Assembly: GCA_934045075.1 (NCBI GenBank) | Contig: OW203721.1 | Span: 14,168,678-14,232,677, forward strand | Reading direction: 5' to 3' | From: Yponomeuta sedellus | Taxonomy: Eukaryota > Arthropoda > Insecta > Lepidoptera > Yponomeutidae | Length of the DNA: 64,000 nt | Part shown: positions 1 through 12,250 of the stretch, one piece after another | How the letters are laid out: the number at the start of each line of letters is the position of its first letter | Numbering within the stretch: position 1 is the stretch's first letter | Notes under the pieces: model-generated | Database searches by the model: none | What the model was told of the DNA's origin: nothing | The model's input: the letters and a program-made list of their open reading frames with translations, nothing else | Made by a program: the position numbers and the translations under genes

Positions 1-79
1 TAATAAATTGATGATAGCTTAAATCATACCCATATAGTAATAACTATTATTTAATGAAATTAAATTTCCACCCCGACAG

Positions 80-400
80 GACACAATGGTAGTGAGCAAC
101 TTCACTAACATCCTGATGGACGAGACTTTCTACCCGGAACCCTACGCTTTCAAGCCCGAGCGTTTCTTGTTTGAAGGGAAAGTCTCCTTGCCGGACCACT
201 ACTTCCCTTTCGGCTTATCCAAGCACCGTTGCATGGGTGACGTATTGGCTAAGTGTAACATATTTGTGTTCACCACAACGATGCTGCAACGGTTCTCCTT
301 CTTGCCGGCTCCGGGTGAGCCACTGCCTTCGTTGGATCACGTCGATGGTGCCACACCGTCCGCTGCTCCATTCAAAGCACTGGTTTTGCCTCGGTTTTAG
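80..400 (+). CDS. Cytochrome P450, 3'-terminal exon (partial gene)
   Basis: P450s are haem monooxygenases, in insects usually ER-bound. The exon opens after a CAG acceptor (AG at 78-79) in phase 0 and reads D-T-M-V-V-S-N. It holds a PERF-type motif (FKPERF), the haem-binding loop FPFGLSKHRCMG with the cysteine ligand, the following L helix, and a C-terminus ending LVLPRF before a TAG stop. Length and motif order match the last exon of a microsomal P450. The family call is firm; the CYP2-clan flavour (CYP303/305/15-like) is a guess. The Gly and Arg usually found in the FxxGxRxC loop are Ser and His here. Upstream exons lie outside the window. No neighbouring gene is close enough to suggest shared regulation. 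Confidence 0.9.
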   Translation, partial: DTMVVSNFTNILMDETFYPEPYAFKPERFLFEGKVSLPDHYFPFGLSKHRCMGDVLAKCNIFVFTTTMLQRFSFLPAPGEPLPSLDHVDGATPSAAPFKALVLPRF

Positions 401-1770
401 GAGCAACTGTTTGTTAGAATAGTGGGGTGCAGAATATGTGCCTTCTAACTCTCATTAAGAAAATGGAGGAAAAAAAAAATTACTCCAATATAGAGTCTGA
501 AATTTCAGGAAATTTTGTTAGTCTCAATACTTCCAATGTCCACTAAGCAATGTAAAAGTGTAAAAAAGAGATTACTTACCATTTCCAGCGAGAATATCCG
601 ATTTTGGGAATACATAGTAAAAAAAGTTACTTACCTTAAAATATATTCCCATTGCCTACTGGTTAATTTAATTATATTTTATGAGTGAACATAGAAATAT
701 TATTAAAAATTTCATGTTTGTATAATTTGAATAAGTAACTTTTATTCGTAATTTTAGTTTATGATTGATGTATGTTTTTATACGTACTTAAACGAAATAA
801 TTATCACCATATTTTGAATGCATAACCACGTTTTAATAACAACTGATTATTTTTATGTATTCTTTACTAAGCCTAATATGAAAACAGCCTAGAGAGATTT
901 ACTTATTTCACGTATAAGTAGATTTAATACTTTGTAGCTTGATAACGTTTTTGAACTGAAAAACAACGTAGATATGTTACTAAGCACAATGAAATAAAAT
1001 GAATGAATACATAATATTAATCTAAATACAATTAAACACTTATTAAAAACAGAATTGTCTTATTAACGAAATAAATCACTTTTAAGTAAGTAAGTACATC
1101 ACGTTTCTAACATTTCTAAAAATAAACTGTAAGTTCATTCCTAAAATATCATTACATTTTTGTAAGAGTTTTCCCTCTGTACCACGAGTAGTGTTTCACG
1201 GAATGATTTCCTGAAACCTGTCAATTCTTCGTATGTTTGAAACAACTTTTGTTGAAGGACTTTAACATTTTCTTTATTGCAATTCGTTTTTCTGTCGTTT
1301 GATGTTACGGTTTTCCTGCATAATTGTGGCGATGTAGATAACGCTTATAGTAACATCTATTAAAAATTAAATAAACATTCTTCTATGTAACGATTTCCCG
1401 AAAGTCGCAACACGGACCCTGGTATTGTTATTAATACAGGTATTTCGCAAATAAAACAATCTGCATAAATACTCATAGAACAAAAAGTACCTGTGGAGAA
1501 CAAGCTCCGGAATTGTGCATTGAAAAGAACCCTGTAAAATACCTATACACAATTTTAATTAGCTGTAAATGAAACCTACAAAAATAAATTAGTAACAAAA
1601 AATATGCGTCATATAAGAACACAAAAGTTGTGCGTGGATTTTAGGGGCGCCTCCTGCTAAGACTTTACACTTGATCCGCATTTAAGAATACAAATCTCAA
1701 AAAAAAATTATCGTTAAGTAATACAAAAAAGGACAATGAATTGCTCATTAAAAACTGCCAATTTTATACA
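401..1770. other. P450 3' flank, AT-rich intergenic DNA
   Basis: No supported gene. Several AATAAA-like hexamers occur (for example near 992 and 1065), so the P450 3'UTR end cannot be fixed. Short ORFs here have no recognisable motif. Confidence 0.6.
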
Positions 1771-1976
1771 ATCATCATCAACCCATTATGTTCTCACCGG
1801 GGCACAGCCTCTTCCCTAAGTAAGGTAATACTCCACGGGGGCCAAGTCCGGATAGGGTGGAGGCTTGCAAGACTAGTGGCTGGTCTTACTAGCTGAAGTT
1901 GTCGAGCTGCCATAAGGCTTGGCTTGACGACTGCCATCTATCGACCGCAGCCGGCACCAACTGCTTGCCACTAGCG
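1771..1976 (-). repeat. 5S-derived SINE, decayed, 5'-truncated
   Basis: On the minus strand this carries the body and the (ATG)n tail of the family seen complete at 50149-50511: the 'cttggcccccgtgg' box, the 'cagtcgttaagcc' box and a GATGATGAT tail. It is one of the most diverged copies in the window. Confidence 0.75.
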
Positions 1977-2067
1977 TTATGCAATTTGAGTCATGTAATT
2001 TTATGCAATGATTCGTGAACATCTCTTTAACATCACATTAGTTGCAAAAACAACCTGAGTTCGGCTC

Positions 2068-2127
2068 CATGTCAATGTACCTAAAGGTTGACCTGCCCAT
2101 GTCAATGTACCTAAAGGTTGACCTGCC
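2068..2127 (+). repeat. 30-bp tandem duplication
   Basis: Two adjacent copies of a 30-bp unit starting gtcaatgtacctaaagg, followed by a GC-rich 'acggggcacgggggcac' stretch. Confidence 0.9.
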
Positions 2128-2169
2128 CCGTACGGGGGCTGGCACGGGGCACGGGGGCACTAAACAAGG

Positions 2170-2291
2170 CTGCCTGGAAGAAATTGCTATCAGCAATAAG
2201 GCCGCCAATTGTACCTCTTCTTTTTTTTGTAACTGTTGTCTCTGTAATTATTTTCTGGTGAGTACAATAAAGAATATTCTTATCTTATCTT
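2170..2291 (+). repeat. Dispersed retroelement 3' tail
   Basis: Shares 'ctggaagaaat...ataaggccgcc...tgtac...acaataaag' with 23385-23490, 37788-37900/42083-42195 and 61955-62050. It resembles the 3' end of a LINE or SINE, with its own AATAAA. The parent element is not identified. Confidence 0.65.
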
Positions 2292-5149
2292 AACAAGGCA
2301 AGCTTTACATGTGCTGTTATTGCAAAACGCCAGTTGTAATTTTACTTGATGCCAAGACTTATTGTTGCGTGTCAAGAGTAGAGGGACAATTATTGTCATA
2401 TCTACCCTAAAACGAATGCAGAAAATAATGTACTTTAGGATTAAATAAGAAATTTCAGCATCAGATAAGATATAATTCTTATTTTTTGTGCATCGCTTTT
2501 TAATCTGTAACCTAGCCTAGCTGGGTCTTGACTAAACAAAACGTAACGATTTCATTTAAAATAATTTATATTTGACTTTGGCTTTGTCGACCAGCTATTA
2601 TAAAAAAGTATCGTTACAGTATCCATAGTTGGATTTTAGTGTCATTGTTTCAACTGAATAGAAAGTAGCAGTTAACATCAAATAAGTAAGACTATTAAAA
2701 CGATTCACCAATAAAGGCACGCACAGTTAAGTTTTGGCACTTATTTTTCACTTTATAATAATAAAGTAAAAATCAATATAAAAATAGTTCCCGAATCGAA
2801 GGGGGTCCAGGAAAGATTCCATTATTAATTTATAGATTTCCACTATACGTGATGTTTTCTAGTAGGAGGCACACCTTATCTCCGTTAGTACTTTTCTAAA
2901 CAAAATAAATGGTTTATAATACACATAACAACAACTGATAGTAACAAGTGCCATATACTTAAAACTTAATAAAAATTACATGATCCTTGGCATAGTAAAA
3001 CGTACAATAGTTTGGAAGAAGCTTTGTAAATACAATTTAAAGTAAAGTAGCACCTACCATCAATTTTGAGGTATATACCTATTAGAAATAAAATTAATTA
3101 AGTACCTACTTAAAGTAGATTAACGAGTTGGAAACTTACAAAAAAATAACGGCGTCAATTATTAAAAAAAACACGATTCCTTATGATAAGAAGGGAAATA
3201 TCAACTTAAGAGTGTTTTAAGGAATCGTGGTTTTATATTTAAGACTAATCTATGAATATAATATTATGAGAAATAGACATTCTTACAGTTATTTTTGGAG
3301 GTTTTAAATTTATTGAGTACAATGTTATTTACTCTAATACATTATTTAAATAAATAAACATCCTCCTATCTGACGTATATATCTATACAATAAATATGTT
3401 ATTATCTAACTACATACCCCATGACACACGCCCACTGTTAGGCACAGACCTCGACATTCGTTTATTGCATAGTAGTTAATAATCAAGCCAGTACAATGCC
3501 ACACAAGAAATAAGTCTCGCGAATGTACCTGCGCAGATGACCAAATTTTGGATGTGCGGCATGTTGATCGACCAATCAGATAGTTTCATTTTATGGCAGG
3601 CCGCGCGCCTTTGTTGCTATTGGTTGATTCAACGTCATCGATGCAGGTGACTATTAGTTGGGCAAAATTAGCGTGAGCGAAATACGTAGCGCTACTGCGG
3701 AAATCAATTCTGCACCTTAACCGTATCGGTTAAAGATCATGTTGAATGTATAAGCTTTGGGTATAAGGGTAACTTTGGGTTCTTCCTAGTCTGCGCGAAC
3801 GTAGATTCCCGAAGGGACTTTTATGATGTGTAGTACTATACTAGTAGTAACTGCAAGGTTTTTATTATCATTTACTCTAAGAGAGCTTTCACACCACGGT
3901 TGCATGAAGTAGCCCCCCGAACGATGTACTCATGTTTGACGCACCCTAAGCAACAATCAGCGAGTGCCTTACGCTGATTGGCAATTCCATTTACCACGAT
4001 ATGTTGCCATCGACACGGTAAGAAAAAGACCACACGATTTGCAAGAAACTTGAAAGCGATGCGATTGTACAGCGAGCTCACTGCGATAGCGCATCGTATA
4101 CGCCGCAATTTTTACCATCGACGCCATTTCTTACAATCGCGTTCAATCGCGACAGTCCGCCCCGCCTCACTCGAGTCATATCAAAGACAGCTGTGCTCCG
4201 CCGTATTATACGCGGTTTATCGATTTTCCCATGGGAACAAGATATTTTCCCGTAGTAAAACGTAGCATATGTGTTAATGCAGGGTGTCAGCTAACAGCTA
4301 ACAAAATTTTATTAAAATCCCTCTAGACGTGAAGAAGTAACAAATATAGCCACTCACAAACTTTCCCTTTATAAAATTAGTGTGATGCGTGTGTAAGCGG
4401 TAGCATCGTTTAGAGGTTCAATTTGTCGTCAATACAATGGATACAATGTTGCAAATGGATACAGTACTAAAAGTAAGATTTATTACTCGTACCTATCAAG
4501 TAATCGACTGGGGGAGAGTGAATACTACGTGATGATTTGGAATTTTAGTTTTAACATTCAAAATCGTCACATTATAGTCACTCTCTCCCAATCGATAACT
4601 TAACTATAAATCCTCTCAAATTCGACATTGCCCTCGTTTCCTGTCAATCAATCCATTTTGCTACTTAGTGTCCAAAACGCGGATTGAAAGTTGTGGCATC
4701 GCTGCGTAATCACTGCGAACCCGCTGCGCCATCGCTTCGCTTTAAGATCACTAGTTTGATAGGGTTGTTAAAGTTTGTTACAAACAAACTTACAGTGCGA
4801 AGAAATAACTCGAACTTTAAAGGACAAATTGTAATTGTAATATTAAGTAAATAGTAATTAGGATAACGATTTTTGGAGTTTGCCCCTTTCTTGTGCGGCG
4901 GCAACTTGCGTCCGGGAATCAGAAAGCGACATACTTAAAGTTTAATAGTGCGTATTTATAGTATGAAAGTTGCGACATAAATGGTTACATAGCTTTATTA
5001 TAAAAAAAATCGCAAATGTAATCGACCCGTAGCTATATTAAATATTTAAAAATATCAACGAGTTCCTGGGAACAAGGACTTTCATAGAAAGACGGACAGC
5101 TAACAAAGTCATCCTATACAGTTTTTGTTTTATTCCCTTTGTGGTATAG
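2292..5149. other. Gene-free stretch with two fold-backs
   Basis: No supported gene. There is a hairpin at about 3168-3234 (arms around 'cacgattcctta') and an imperfect long hairpin at 4502-4597. ORFs at 3872-4265 on both strands lack domain signals and look like chance. Confidence 0.5.
4502..4597. repeat. Imperfect long hairpin, MITE-like
   Basis: The left arm (atcgactgggggagagtga...) pairs with the right arm (...tcactctctcccaatcgat) over about 38 nt with a few mismatches and a short loop. No clear target-site duplication. Confidence 0.6.
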
Positions 5150-5152
5150 ATA

Positions 5153-5345
5153 ATAAATAAATAAATATTCATGGACATATCACACAGATCCCGTGAGCCC
5201 CATACTAAGTACAACTGAATGACTTGTGTTACAGGTGCTAACTCGACGATAGATAATACAATAAATACATAATAACATCCAAGACCCGAGACAAAGTAGA
5301 AAGTTGTTTTCTAGTTTGACACGGCCGGGGACTGCCCCCATTGTC
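5153..5345 (-). repeat. tRNA-derived SINE, decayed
   Basis: Diverged sister of 39765-39997: it shares 'ggacatat.acacagat', 'actaagtacaact', 'gacgatagat' and 'catccaagacccgagacaaa'. The tRNA-like head is largely destroyed in this copy. Confidence 0.7.
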
Positions 5346-5483
5346 CAGTACAACTTCGCCAATATCACGTGTTAGACAAGACTATAGCCAATCACAAGCG
5401 AACAAGGCTCGGTCAGAATTTTGAGTCAATCAGACCTGTTTGTCTTTTTTTTCCCTTATTATTTTTGTTAAATTTTGAAAAAA

Positions 5484-8400
5484 CTAAAGATTGATATCAT
5501 TGTCTGAAAGAAATTTACCTATAATATAAACAAGAGGGGTATTTGCCTGGGAGAGGATAAGTTTAAAATTAGTAGGTCGGATAATGTTATCAGGCAGGAC
5601 ATCCATAATAGAAAACCGGAGATTGGGGCAATTGAAAAGCAGGTGTTCTGCGGAGCCGTCGTCCAAACCACACTCACAAAGGGAGTTGTCTCGCACTCGG
5701 ATCTTAGCCAGGTGGACCGGTGTGCAGGCATGCCCTAAGCGTAAACGACAAATGGTTGAGGTAACGCGTTTGTCCAAATCACGAAACCTAAAAAACCATG
5801 GCTTCAACGGGATGACAGGCTGAATTTCGGCAAAATGTTTGCCTTTAATGGTTTGTGAGAACTTCCAGTCATTATCCCAGGATTTTTTCATCCGTGAGCC
5901 GGCCAAGGGGGCCAAGTCATGTGCAGCTAATTCATAATGAGGGGTGTCCTCAATTCGAGTGGCAATTTTAGCATGGGTATCGGCGGTTTCATTGCCAATA
6001 ATACCACCGTGTCCTGGAATCCAAGCAATGGTAATATTTATATTTTATTTTGACAAAGCTTCTCTAATTTGAAGTATTACAGGGAATTTCTGTTTACTTT
6101 TGAAGGGGTTTGCTTGTAACGCATAAAGGGTACTAAGGGAGTCCGTGAGGATGATGCATATCTCTCAACATTATGATTTTCAGCGTAGTGAATTGCTTCT
6201 AGGATTGCAATAGCTTCTCCCGTGAAGACTGAGGATAATGGGGGCAGTCTGAAACTGAGAACTATCTTAGTTCTGGGAACCCATACCGCAGCTCCCACGT
6301 CACCTTCCTCTGAGAGTTTGGAAGCATCTGTAAATATAGGAAGCCATTCTTTCCAGTCTCTTTCCATAATACTTCTGTATTGTCTCTCCGCAAATATGGA
6401 ATTCTTATCAATGCCAAAACTAGTAACTACAGGGGGGGAGAATTCGAGGGCATTGTAACTCGTATCAAAGAGGGGGCATTTGTTAAATTTTTGGATTGTA
6501 TAGGGGATTTGGGTAATCATTTTGAAACTTTTTAAAAGGCAGGAACCTTTCAAGCTGCTATTAGGAACGGATAAGTCTGATAGTACCTGAAGCTTACTCC
6601 ATAAAGGATGGCTCGAATTTTGGAAGATTTTGAGTAAGAATTTGTCACAAAGGTATTGTCTTCGTATGTGTAGGGGGGGTCTGAGCACTCCACTTGGAGA
6701 GCATTTGTCGGAGTCGACTTCATCGCCCCAATCACTGTTCGGAGGCCTTTGTATTGGGAGCGATTTATTGTATCCGCAGCCGCCTTGGAGCGCGGCTCCA
6801 AAACAAATCTGCCATAGTCGAGGTGGCTTCTTATGATAGCATTGTAAAGGAGTTTTTGGCAGTATGGGTGGGAACCCCACCATACACCTGAAAGAGCGCG
6901 CAGGATGTTGATGTTTTGTTCACATTTTTGGCTGATGTAATTGCAATGTGCCTGACCGTTTAGCCTCGAATCTAGAACGACCCCTAAGAATTTTACTTTT
7001 TTTCTACTGGAATGGATTGTCCTTCGATTTGGATATTTAGATTAGGGATCCTATACCTTCTGGTAAACACAACAGCACAGCTTTTCGCAACAGAAAGTGA
7101 AAATCCATGGTTAGACAGCCATAGACCTAAATACGACAGTGCCAAATTCAGTCGTGATGTGGCTTCTGCAATGTTATTCACAGCCAAATATAGAGTTAAG
7201 TAGTCAGCATTCTGTAAGACGTTGCAAAAGCAGTTTACTGTTCTTTCCAGATCACATGTATAAAAATTGAAAAGAAGAGGACTTAGGACAGATCCTTGCA
7301 GAAGGCACTTCCATATACGTCGAGCAGGAGCTTTGTAGCCGGGGTGCCTGACGATAACTGATCGTTTCATTATTATATTCATAAGTTTCGAATATTTTTT
7401 TTTGGGATATTGTAGTGGAGTAACTTTTGTTTCAATTGTGGGAGCTGGACGTTGTCGTAAGCCGATGTTATATCTAAAAAGACTGCAACCAAATATTGTT
7501 GACGTTTAAAGGCAATTTGGATGTCTGTTGTGAGGATGCTAAGACTATCAAGCGTGCTCATACCCTTCCTAAAGCCGAACTGGCTTTCAGAGAGGACCTT
7601 TTTATTCTCTAGATACCATTCTAGGCGGTTTTTAACCATATGCTCTAGTACTTTAGACAGTATTGAGGACAGCGCCAGATTGGTCTACGAGCCGTAGGGT
7701 CTATCGGACTTTTACCTGGCTTTATTATTGGTAGAATCACTTAGGTTTTCCAGGATTCGGGAATGGAACCGAGGTCATAAATACGATTCACTAGGGCCAG
7801 ATAATACAGCTTTGCTTTGGAGTTAGCTCTTACAAGGAAAGAATAAGGGATACCATCGATTCCTGGTGAAGTGTCCACTAGACCATCGAGAGCTGACTGT
7901 AATTCTGTCATTGAGAGCGAAGGTTCAAGATCCTCAGACGAAGGGATGAATATAGGAGGGGAAAGGAGAGAATCAAAGGAGGGGGCTGTGGGAGGAGCTA
8001 ATTTATCCGCAAACTTGTCAAGTCAGATGGAGGGATCATTAGAAGAAAGGTTGTCAATATTCATGGAGCCGCGGAACCTTCTGATGTTTCTCCATACCAC
8101 CACCGAGGGGGTAGCTGGGCATAAGTCTTTGCAGAATCTAGTCCACCCATTTCTCTTTTTTTTTGCTTAAGGTCCTTCTAGTACGCGCTGCGATGTGTTT
8201 ATAGTTAACATAATTGGCCATCGTCATCGATTCATTGAATTTTAATTCCGCCAGTTTCCTGGCTTTCAACGCATCAGTATACTCCTCATCCCACCAGGGC
8301 GGGGATGGCTTATGTTGTTTGCTATTTTTAAGGCGGAAATTAAAATCTGCCGGTTGATTAAGGGCTCCAATAAATTTCGAGTATGATGTTTGTATGTTCG

Positions 8401-9155
8401 AATGCAAATCGGTAGACAGGCTATCGATATTTTCATCCAAGGTTGTTGCGTACCCCGACTAGTTAGCCTTGTTTAGTCTGTATTTTAGTAAGGGAGGTTG
8501 GGAAGCAGTGAGAACAGACCTTTCAGGGAATTTGATCAATATCGGGAAATGATCACTACCACACGTACTGGGGAGGACTTCCCAAGTTAGGGTGGAGGAG
8601 AGAGACGGAGAGCACAAAGATAAATCTACTGCAGTCTTAGGATTTTGGGAAGGGGGAACCCTTCGGGTTGGAGATTCATCGTTTAGAAGGCAGATATTAA
8701 GGTCATGACAGAGGTCAAGCAGACCTACTCCAAAGAAGTCACTGGCATAGCACCCCCAAGCCATATGGTGAGCATTGAAGCCCCAGGATGAGGACTGGCT
8801 GAGGAAGACTGGAGATAATAGAGAAGAGCTCTGGGAGTAGAGAAATATGAGGATGGGCTATATATACGGAGAGGACAGATACATTCATTACTCTACACGC
8901 AATTAAGTTCATATGTAGACTATGTTGAGGGAGAGGGATTATTCCAAATTGAAGGTTTCGTTTCACGAGTAAAGCACACCCTGCGTAGCCGTCGTCCCTA
9001 TCATCTCGAAGGCACGAGAAGCCAGAGATCCGAAATCGCGTCTCTGGAACTAACCATGTCTCTCAGATAGCAATGACAACAGGGGAGTACTCGTTGACTA
9101 TAGATATTAATTTGTACTTCTTGCAACGAAGGCTTTTACAGTTCCATTGAAGTAT
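5484..9155 (-). pseudogene. LINE ORF2: endonuclease, reverse transcriptase, RNase H
   Basis: Domains in coding order: endonuclease start with a QWNC-like motif near 9150 and ETWL near 9060; the SVYI-like strand with L-I-L-G near 8780; GSDHFPI near 8540; a PPWWDEEY linker near 8310; RT with ESQFGFRKG near 7570, a Q-G-S-V-L-S-P-L motif near 7290 and N-A-D-Y in place of the catalytic YADD near 7200; RNase H with FTDASKLSEEGD near 6320; and a C-terminal C-x-C...H...C cluster near 5650. The ORF is split into at least six frames. The altered RT active-site motif and the frameshifts mark it as dead. Confidence 0.9.
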
Positions 9156-10474
9156 TCAATGGGGCCATTTAAAAAAACATTCAATTTTTCGGCGACGTGG
9201 GACGGTATAGAATCTGAGCATTTAGACAGGATATTGATAAGGGCTGAACGAAGGAGTTCCAGGAGGTTTTCATTAGGCGATACTGAAGATGATTGGAGAA
9301 CACATCCATTTGGGGCTGTCGACCTTTCTGGAGCTATTATAGCTTGGTGGGCTCGAATATCATATCCACCTGAAGAGGTGGGTCGAGGGCGGGGGGAGTG
9401 GAACACAGTTTTTATGTGGGATTGTGAGGGCTGGCTTACTAGGGGAGGCGATGGAGGGGAAAAGAGGGCCTGAGAGACTTCAGCATATGACCTCCTTACA
9501 GATGGAAACCGAGCTTAACATAACTTCCTTTATGAGTCTCTGACGAGACTGCTCCGCGCAGGATTTACTGGTCGCAAAGTGAGAGGAAGAGCAGAAAATG
9601 CACGTTGCTCTTTCTTCTAGTACGGAGCAGGTTGACCCCGAATGAGGTTGTGCACAGCGATAACAGCAAGGTTTTGAACGGCACTGGGCCGCTACATGAC
9701 CAAATTTACAACAGTTGTAGCATTGAATGGTGGGGAATCGGTATTGTTCTACTGGTAGGGATGTAAAGCAGGAGAATATCCTCTTTGGGAGAACCTGTCC
9801 TTTAAAAGTCAGTACGACAGACTGGGTAGGGATGAAATGCGCTTCGCGATCTACAATTTTCTTCCTGTTTAGTCTTCTTGCTTTTAAAATTATACCACAG
9901 CGGTCCGAGAGAGTCACAGAATTTACAAATTCTTCCATGGGCCACTCGACTGGGACTCCCTTTACGAGGCCCATACGGGTGACCCCGTATGATGGGATAC
10001 TGCCTTTGTATTTATGTAATTTAAGGGCATCCGACTTCAAGAAGTCGTTGGCTCCTTTTGCAGAATTAAACTCTACAGCCACTCTATTACGCCCTGCACT
10101 TTTATCCCGTCCCTCATTATGTCAGCCACCGGGAGGTTATCAAACATAAATTTTCCGAAAGTAATAAGTCTTAGTGATAGGCCCGCCGCTTGATCCGACT
10201 CATACCGGGATACATGAACTACATATGGGCCTGGGTCCGTTAGATTGTATGCGAAGTTTAATTCCTCCAAACTGGGGTGCCAAAAGGTTGTTTGGACCGA
10301 AGCCCTGGTTTCAGTTGGGTCTACAGACTTAGATTTATTACGACCTTCAAAGCGCTCGTCATCCACGTCGATGTCATGGTTCCTGGGCCTTTTCAAGTCA
10401 TGATTCTTGGACAGTAATGAAGTGGGGGGATGCCGATGGGCAGGGTGAGGGGGGTCCGGAGGCGGACGATTCAT
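9156..10474 (-). pseudogene. LINE ORF1 (gag-like, zinc knuckles)
   Basis: It starts MNRPPPDPPHP and continues after a frameshift near 10080 into MAVEFNSAKGAND. Three cysteine knuckles follow (CYNCCKFGHVAAQC, CYRCAQPHSGSTC, CIFCSSSHFATSKSC), typical of the nucleic-acid-binding ORF1 of I and jockey LINEs. A remaining tail runs to about 9156, beyond which the endonuclease begins. Broken by at least one frameshift. Confidence 0.85.
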
Positions 10475-10500
10475 GGAATGTTAGTTTTTAGTTCTTATTA

Positions 10501-11954
10501 TTGTGAAAAACGTTAAAAATCCGAAAAACAGCCCTGATTGGGTGAGATTGAAATAAATATTCAAAAATTTTCCGCGGACATAAGTGTCACCCAATAGCGA
10601 TCGGCAATTTTTTTTGACACTTTATAATTTTTTTTGCGATTTCTTAGTTTTCCCTCTTTGTTTTTCGGATAGGTATGGCTATTTTGTTTATAAATGACAA
10701 AAGAAAAGTACTTTGACGTGGCTGTTTTTGAATTGAGAATTAAACTAAGTAAATCGTTCGCAGTAAATAACTATAGTTCTTTCTCTTCATCAATAAAAAT
10801 AGAAATAAATAATCGAGAATGAAATAAATAAATAAATAAATTGATTATTAAAAAAATCGAGATTGAAATCAGAAAAAGTTTACCCCGAGCAAAAAATTTA
10901 AATCGAATCAAAAATAATCATTTGCGGCAGTTTCGGAAACCCCAACTGTGGCACATAGTACCGACACCTATTTCCTAATAAATTGACCACAACGGTCTAC
11001 CCTTTACTTACTTACGCCCGGCTCTAAAAAGCGGCTTACTTTGATTTCGCTCAACTAGCCACAAACTAATATTAACAAATTTTGGAAGTGAATAAAGCAT
11101 CACGCATACATCGTGAATTTCCGAATATTGACAAGACTCATCGTGACGTTGCTGAGCTCAGTTTCAGAAAAAAAGGTCTAGGAGATGGCACTTATTTATG
11201 GTTCGATGCTTTGCTACCCTTAGCTGGCTTTCGGTTCCTGAGGACTCGCAGAACCCAGGATCCCTCTAGCGAGCGTCACCTCGGCTCAGAAAGAGGTTTC
11301 AGCAGAATCTGGAAAAGTGGTGAAAATAAGGGTAAGTGAAACAGCCGTATCCGTATATATAATGTATATATATATACATTATATATATATATATATATAT
11401 ATAATGTATATATATATATATATATATATAATGTATATACCTGTCCTATATAGCACAATAATAGAGTCAACCGCTAGGCACTGTGCCTTCTTTTTTTTAC
11501 ACCAAAATCTCTATTTTCCGCCATTCACCTCAATAACAAAGAGGGCTGCCACCTCCTAATAGTACTGGGAGCATTTGACTCCGTATATGAATGATGCAAT
11601 GCTCCTAAGGCCTGTATTATAGAACTATCACGGTATTCAAGTACAAAGTTGCAAAGTTGATCAACTCACAGATCAACTAGTAAGAAAACTCGATAAGGCT
11701 ATGTATCTACATCGATTTGTCATTCTAACCTACAATATTAGTTTTATAAAACAGGCCTCTGATACTTAAGTATACATTTTAATACACTCCTCGTTAATAC
11801 GTCCCTATGATATTCAACGAGCACTTTCCCTTCAGATATCTAGTAACGCCACACTTAACATGCACGTAACATTTCACGGTCGTCTTCGTAATATTGGGTC
11901 AGATAGAAAGCAACGTATCGGCCCACTCGCTCGCACATTCTAAAATTATACATC
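10501..11954. other. MGAT4 downstream flank; LINE 5' region and microsatellite
   Basis: Includes possible LINE 5'UTR up to about 10700, a MITE-end-like sequence at 10727-10750 (tttttgaattgagaatt, as at 15349) and an (AAAT)n run near 10825. An ORF at 11082-11339 (+) has no domain I recognise. Confidence 0.5.
11353..11440. repeat. (TA)n microsatellite
   Basis: Nearly pure TA repeats interrupted by 'atgta' at intervals. Confidence 0.95.
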
Positions 11955-11960
11955 TTTATT
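11955..11960 (-). terminator. Poly(A) signal of MGAT4
   Basis: AATAAA on the minus strand about 45 nt past the MGAT4 TGA stop; a reasonable cleavage signal for the last exon. Confidence 0.6.
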
Positions 11961-12003
11961 CAATCATAAGTTCTTGAAAATAAAGCGAGAAGGAAAATAA
12001 GTC

Positions 12004-12250
12004 TCAATAAAAACATAGACATTCACTAACCTCACTGAGGATGACCCAGAAGGTGCTGTCTTTCAAGACCCGTATTCTGATCATAAGCAGCGGTTCCAAA
12101 TGCTCTGGAATCTTGCCTTCAGCCAGCCCGAACTCATCGAATGTCGCCACTTTTACGTAGGTCCCATTCATGTTAAGAGATAGGACTTCGACGACGCTTT
12201 CGTAGAACTTGTCGGCCAACTTGTCGATGTTGCCACTCCGGAAGATGAAG
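12004..12250 (-). CDS. Mgat4: MGAT4 last exon
   Basis: The acceptor CAG precedes 12250; the exon completes a Ser codon and reads FIFRSGNIDKLADKFY...ILSE, then VSECLCFY and TGA. A GT (gttagt) after ILSE could be mistaken for a donor, but reading on gives a tail of the family's usual length and a poly(A) signal follows. Confidence 0.88.

Larger units (their letters stand above)
5445..10500 (-). mobile_element. I-like LINE retrotransposon, near full length, decayed
   Basis: On the minus strand the order is ORF1 (gag-like with CCHC knuckles), APE-type endonuclease, reverse transcriptase, RNase H and a cysteine-rich C-terminus. This order with RNase H fits the I clade of LINEs. Several frameshifts and stops break both ORFs, so it cannot move by itself. 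The 3' end lies near 5445-5480 in an A/T-rich run and the 5' end near 10500. I could not find a convincing target-site duplication, so the ends are approximate. Confidence 0.9.

Noticed and set aside
11082..11339. 85-residue ORF before the TA microsatellite
   Set aside because: No recognisable motif, no start context or poly(A) signal, and it contains repeated-looking Arg/Ser-rich sequence; not supportable.
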